64,000 bases of DNA from BM003 sp963699835 (lineage in GTDB: Bacteria; Pseudomonadota; Gammaproteobacteria; Steroidobacterales; BM003), in assembly GCA_963699835.1 (NCBI GenBank), contig CAVOVJ010000008.1:124001-188000 (forward strand), read 5' to 3'. Each line of letters starts with the position of its first letter. Positions within the stretch are counted from its first letter, which is position 1. The notes beneath the pieces were generated by a model. That model was not told the origin of the DNA and ran no database searches. It worked only from the letters and a program-made list of their open reading frames with translations. A program made the position numbers and the translations under genes. Shown piece by piece: positions 59,735-64,000 of the stretch.

Positions 59735-61074
59735 TCAAACCTGGATTCGACGCCAGCCGCCACCACGCCACATCAGCGCAAAGGTCCCGGACATCAGAAT
59801 GCGATAGCTGCCCTGCAACAGCCACACACCGACCAGTCCGAAACCCAGAGTCGGGCCGACGAGAAAAGCCAAGGGTAAGAATAACAGCCATTGATAGCCG
59901 ATACTTACGAGTGCGACACGTTTTGCGTCGCCGGCACCGAGCAAGGAATGCATCAATACGAAACCGATTGCTTCCAGTGGCATGCCCAGCCCGACGATCC
60001 GCATCGGCCACCTGGCCAGCGCTCGCGTATCGGGGTCATGAATAAACCCCGATGAAATCAGATCGGGCGCGAGCCACATCGGCACGCCAAGCCCACCCAT
60101 GACGATGACGGCGACTTTGACCACATCCCAGCCCCAGCGATAGGCGTCTTCGACATCGCGTCGCCCCAAGCGCCTGGCCAACCAGTGTCGCCGATGCCAT
60201 GCCCAGCGCAAGCCCCGGCAGCAATGCCACCAGCGTCACATTGATCAGAACGTTGGCGGCGGCAACTTCGGCCGTTCCGATCCTGCCAATGATCCAGAAG
60301 GTGACAACGAATCCGGTCGAGAAGAACAGCTGCTGGATACCGGTCGGAATAGAGAGGCGAACCAGCGTCCTCGCATCCTTGCGACTCAGAAGACCGGCCA
60401 GAAATCCGTTGCGCCGGGCGAAAGCGAAAACCCAGATAGAAGTAGACCGCGGTGCCGATCACCATTGCGATCGCCGAAGAGAGGCCGGCGCCTTCGGCTC
60501 CGAGCGCCGGCGCCCCAAGGTTGCCGAAAATAAAGACCCAGTTAAAAAAGATATTGCAGGCATGCATGACAATCAGCGTCAGCATGTAAAGGCTGGACTG
60601 ATCCATCGCATTCCAGTACCCGCGAAAGGCGAAGTTCATCCCAACGAATGTAATGGCCATGATCCGCCAGCCCAGATAGGGAATTCCCGCAGCCATCACT
60701 TCCGGATCGTTGTTGATCAGGGGAAACAGATGCGGGATCACCCAAAAGAGAACCAGCGAGAACACCGGCCCGATCATCAGCACCAGAGCCAACGCCGTGT
60801 TCAGAACCGCGGCGGCCTTGCTCTCGTCACCCTCGCCTTTGCGCCTGGCGGCTGTCGCCTGCACGCCGGTTGATATGCCGAGGATAAGCGCCTGGCACAT
60901 GAACAATGTGAACCCGCCGATCCCGACTGCAGCAAGCGCGGCATCGCCCAGCGTCCCAACCATCGCCGTATCGACGAGATTGAGGATGTTTTGCGACACC
61001 ATGCCACCAATGATCGGCAGACCCAGCGTGAGAATGCGGCGGAGACGGGAAGAGACGAGCAAGGCCGGGAACAC
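59735..61074 (-). CDS. MATE family efflux transporter, frame broken
   Basis: A multidrug/toxic-compound extrusion protein of about 445 residues with twelve hydrophobic segments. It opens ILTLGLPIIGGMVSQNILNL then VDTAMVGTLGDAALAAVGIG, the MATE N-terminal signature. GVQATAARRKGEGDESKAAA and FRGYWNAMDQSSLYM follow. After frame changes near 60420 and 60200 it continues LLPGLALGMASATLVGQALG, a repeat of the signature in the second lobe, and ends with LVGVWLLQGSYRILMS. It exports cationic compounds using Na+ or H+. It lies upstream of the core operon in the same direction but looks independent of it. Confidence 0.88.
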
Positions 61075-61172
61075 TCATGCGGTTCAACGCTGCATCATAT
61101 AGCGAATCGGCCGGCCGCCGCAGAATCAATTCCAGAAAGCGATGATTGACGCCGACCTTCGCGAACGAAAAA

Positions 61173-61203
61173 GCGAAGGCCGCCAGGCTGGGGCGGCCTT
61201 CGC
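61173..61203 (-). terminator. Intrinsic terminator of the PEP-CTERM gene
   Basis: GCGAAGGCCGCC and GGCGGCCTTCGC form a perfect 12-base GC-rich stem with a 7-base loop. On the minus strand it is followed by TTTTTCGTTC, a typical T tail. It lies 102 bases after the PEP-CTERM stop. TTGCTTTT on the other side may make it work in both directions. Confidence 0.85.
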
Positions 61204-61304
61204 TTGCTTTTGCCGTGTTCGTGCACTGAATCCGGCGTAGATCACTTGCGCCCTGCGCGGCGGATCCCAGCCGGCCGTGGCGGACCGGCGACTTCAGCTT
61301 GCGC

Positions 61305-61610
61305 TCAACGCCGTCTGCGGGAAACGCCGTAACCGATCAGCCCGAGCGCGAGCAGGGTCAGCGACCCTGGTTCTGGGATGCGCTCGTCGTTGGCACGACC
61401 ACCCTCTTTGTTCAGGTTCGGCGAAACCTGCAACTGCGGCAACTGGCAACTGTCTTCGGTCTTGGTCAGGCTCCCGCAGGACAAAATCAACATATCCACC
61501 GACCCGTTGCCATCCGTCCCCGATCCTATTGCGGCATGGGCCGAAACCGCGAAGCCCAATGCCGCGACGGCACTAACAGTCCGTAACAGTAATCCGATTT
61601 TCTTGTTCAT
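61305..61610 (-). CDS. Small PEP-CTERM sorting-domain protein
   Basis: A 101-residue exported protein. It has a signal peptide (MNKKIGLLLRTVSAVAALGF ending AHA), a short Cys-containing mature region (two Cys) and a classic PEP-CTERM tail: IPEPGSLTLLALGLIGYG followed by SRRRR. The Pro-Glu-Pro motif, hydrophobic helix and basic end are what exosortase A recognises, so the XrtA at 42.0-43.6 kb should cut and sort it. The mature part is only about 50 residues and has no known domain. A consensus sigma-54 promoter lies upstream and a strong terminator downstream. Confidence 0.93.
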   Translation of the reverse strand: MNKKIGLLLRTVSAVAALGFAVSAHAAIGSGTDGNGSVDMLILSCGSLTKTEDSCQLPQLQVSPNLNKEGGRANDERIPEPGSLTLLALGLIGYGVSRRRR

Positions 61611-61655
61611 GAGTTTTCCCCAGCGATGACATTCTGTATTGCCTCACTCTTCTGC

Positions 61656-61671
61656 AGCAAGGCTCGTGCCA
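61656..61671 (-). promoter_or_regulatory. Consensus sigma-54 promoter of the PEP-CTERM gene
   Basis: On the minus strand TGGCACGAGCCTTGCT matches the -24/-12 consensus (TGGCAC-N5-TTGCW) at every conserved base. Transcription would start near 61646, about 36 bases before the ATG at 61610. The AT-rich stretch further upstream could hold the activator site. PrsR, a sigma-54 activator encoded 6 kb away, is the natural candidate. Confidence 0.85.
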
Positions 61672-61812
61672 TTAATTTTTTTACTAATAAAAACAATTAT
61701 TAATGTGGACTTTTACATAAATAATATGAGCATCTGTAAGGAGTTCTGACAACTATTGGGCGGCACGACCTGGGCGTCGGATTCTTATGTAAATTGCATT
61801 TTCATAAATACG

Positions 61813-61831
61813 AATGCGAATACTTCTCATT
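61813..61831. promoter_or_regulatory. Fur-box-like palindrome upstream of the TonB receptor
   Basis: AATGCGAATACTTCTCATT agrees at 17 of 19 positions with the well-known natural Fur-site form AATGAGAATAATTCTCATT. It ends 64 bases before the receptor's ATG, where it would overlap the promoter. It implies iron repression of the receptor. Confidence 0.7.
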
Positions 61832-61894
61832 TAGATTATTATCTGCAATACTTGAAATAAATTGCTAACACCTGCCTCTCGGGAGACTCCGAAC

Positions 61895-64000
61895 ATGAAC
61901 CGTAAGAGTCCTTCGCCCGCGCTTTTTCTGCGCCGCTGTCGCCTGCCTGGTAACCGCCGCGCCGGTCGTTGCAGCCGACGTACGTCAGACCGAGAGTGGT
62001 GACTCCGGTCCCGCGCAAATGGAAAACCTGACCATCATCGGTAATCCGAACCAGATCGATCGCATCGGCGGGTCGGCACAGTACCTGAGCCATCAGGAGC
62101 TGGACATCTTTCGTTATTCCGACGTTATGCGAGTATTGCGCTCGGTTCCCGGCGTCTATCTTCAGGATGAGGAAGGCTTCGGCCTCCGGCCCAACATCGG
62201 CATTCGCGGCTCCGGCCTGGACCGTAGCTCAAGGATTGCGCTTCTCGAAGACGGTGTGCTGATCGCCCCCGCACCCTACTCCGCGCCGGCCGCTTATTAC
62301 TTCCCGACACAGCGGCGGATGAACGCGATGGAGATCCTGAAGGGGCCGTCCTCCATCCGGGTCGGCTCGCGCACTACCGGTGGCGCAGTCAACATGCTGT
62401 CTACCCCGATCCCGGTGGCCCAGTCGATGCTCGTCGATGCCGGCTACGGTCAGGACGACTATCGTGAGTTACACGCCTACTATGGCGGGTCCACCGATCA
62501 TGTTGGCTGGCTCTTCGAAACGGTTCAGCAGGACAGCGATGGCTTCAAAGATCTGGACGGCCCGGTTGGCGGCAATACGGGCTTCGACATCGACGACTAT
62601 GTCGCAAAGCTTCGGGTTTCCACCGACACTGACGCGAGATTTTTCCAGTCACTGGAATTCAAATTTGGTTACACCAAGCAGGACGCCAACGAGACGTATC
62701 TCGGCCTGACCGACCAGGATTTCGATCGCGATCCGAATCGCCGCTACGCCGGCTCGCAACTCGACGAGTTCGAGTCCAGGCACAAGCAGTACCAGTTCAA
62801 TCATGTACTGGCGCCTGCCGATCGATCGTGGGACTTGTCGACAACTGCTTACTACAACGACTTCAAGCGCAACTGGTACAAACTCGGCAGCGTCGGCGGA
62901 GTCAGCATTAGCAACCTGCTCGATGATCCTGACGCCTATGCGGAGGAACTGGGGTGGGTGAAGGGCGAGGACAGCCCGGATGATGCGTTGTCGCTGCGCA
63001 ATAACAACCGTGAATACCACTCGAAAGGCGTACAGAGCATTTTCTCTACCGACGCCAGCCTGATCGGTGCCGACTGGCGCTTTACCCTTGGCGGCCGCTA
63101 TCACGAAGACGAAGAGGATCGTTTCCAGGATGATGACGATTACCGGATGGAAGGCGAACGCATGATTCTCACTACCGACGGCGCACCGGGATCACAAAGT
63201 AACCGGGTCAGCGATGCCGAGGTCTTTTCGATGTTTACCGAAGTGGAAATGAGCGCCGGAAACTGGATCGTGACACCCGGCATGCGCTGGGAGACCATCG
63301 ACCTGCGTCGGCGCGACTTCTCGACCGATGACCCGGATCGCGGCGACGGACCCACCCGCACACGCGAGAATACGACTGACGTGCTGATTCCCGGGGTCGG
63401 CGCGGTCTACGCAGTCAATTCGCAGTTTGAGCTGCTCGGCGGTGTCAGCAAGGGTTTCAACCCGCCGGGGCCGGGTAGCAGTGCCGACGAAGAGGAAAGT
63501 ATCAACTGGGAATTCGGTGGCCGCTTGCGTAGCGCCGGGTGGAGCGCTGAAGTCATCGGCTTCTACAGCGATTACGACAACCTTGTGGGAACCTGTACCG
63601 AATCGACCGGCGGCGGTTGCGACATTGGCGACCAGTACGACGGCGGCAAAGCGACGGTTGCCGGACTGGAAGCCAGCGGCGGCGGCCAGATCAATTCGAT
63701 TTTCGGCTGGGGAATCGATATGCCGATCCGGCTTTCTTACACCTGGACGCCAGAGGCGCAGTTCGATTCGAGCTTCGACAGCGACTTCGGGCCCTGGGGT
63801 GACGTACAGGACGGTGACGATATCCCCTACATTCCGGAAAACCAGGCCCAACTCGCGGTGGGACTTGCGGCAGCGCGGTGGCGCCTCGACGTCATTGCCA
63901 ATTACGTCGACGAGACGCGCACCGAGGCAGGCTCCGGTTCGATCCCGAACGATGAGGCGACTGACGAGTACCTGATATTCGACCTTGCCGCGGATTACCG
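61895..64000 (+). CDS. TonB-dependent receptor, FecA-like, 3' truncated, frame broken in the signal peptide
   Basis: An outer-membrane siderophore/ferric-citrate-type receptor; about 700 residues are in the window and the C-terminal strands lie beyond it. The plug domain has VLRSVPGVYLQDEEGFGLRP, NIGIRGSGLDRSSRIALLED and PSSIRVGSRTTGGAVNML. Barrel strands follow (for example GGVSKGFNPPGPGSSADEEE). ATG 61895 has GGGAG 9 bases upstream. One extra T in a T run near 61925 shifts the signal peptide; removing it gives AAVACLVTAAPVVAAD. The Fur-like box supports ferric uptake. Confidence 0.9.

Noticed and set aside
1..64000. CRISPR arrays, rRNA, tRNA or insertion sequences
   Set aside because: No evenly spaced direct repeats, no tRNA-like cloverleaf and no transposase reading frame were recognised anywhere in the window.

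Overview
The window looks like a gammaproteobacterial chromosome segment dominated by one large exosortase A (XrtA/PEP-CTERM) extracellular polysaccharide locus. The left edge carries the GlrK/QseE - QseG-like lipoprotein - GlrR/QseF set, which is typical of Gammaproteobacteria. The right half carries the collinear PrsK/PrsR/PrsT-XrtA cluster and, beyond it, a PEP-CTERM protein gene. The many sulfotransferases would fit a marine or sediment lifestyle, but that is inference.

Layout. 1-2.2 kb: two-component system tail, lipoprotein and sigma-54 activator GlrR. 2.4-3.2 kb: purU. 3.3-6.6 kb: an HPr-rel-A type cassette (HprK-related kinase, PqqD-like protein, Tat-signal protein, nucleotidyltransferase). 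6.6-7.7 kb: broken secreted beta-helix protein. 7.9-13.4 kb: exosortase-A-associated acyl-CoA ligase and PLP decarboxylase, a GT2 glycosyltransferase and a flippase, all with broken frames. 13.5-31.6 kb: an accessory polysaccharide region with intact genes: five sulfotransferases, a GNAT-like protein, a kelch-like secreted protein, an acyltransferase, AsnB, an AlgD-like GDP-mannose dehydrogenase, a GT4 enzyme, the exosortase-associated hydrolases 1 and 2, an acyl carrier protein and a TPR protein. 32-38.9 kb: O-antigen-ligase-like protein, an asparagine-synthase-like protein without the glutaminase cysteine, a deacetylase, a GT4 enzyme and a sixth sulfotransferase. 38.9-59.4 kb: the XrtA core, transcribed right to left: sugar transferase, PrsK, PrsR, PrsT, export lipoprotein, chain-length protein, tyrosine-kinase-like ATPase, outer-membrane barrel, deacetylase, FemAB, two glycosyltransferases, exosortase A/EpsI and amidotransferase. 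59.7-61.1 kb: MATE transporter. 61.3-61.6 kb: PEP-CTERM protein. 61.9 kb to the end: FecA-like TonB receptor.

How it may work together. The core builds and exports a polysaccharide. The AlgD-like enzyme would supply GDP-mannuronate, and the sulfotransferases, acyltransferase, deacetylases and amidotransferases would decorate it. Exosortase A would process PEP-CTERM proteins at the envelope. PrsK/PrsR would switch sigma-54 promoters: the PEP-CTERM gene has a consensus -24/-12 promoter. A perfect CRP-type palindrome lies upstream of the core operon, and a Fur-type box lies upstream of the TonB receptor.

Quality warning. Many core genes are split by single-base frame changes although the protein similarity continues across the break. 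The breaks are clustered (about 6.6-13.4, 40.1-50.8, 56.6 and 59.4-62 kb) while long stretches between are clean. Several breaks are one extra base in a homopolymer. I read most of these as sequence errors, so broken genes are annotated across their full span.
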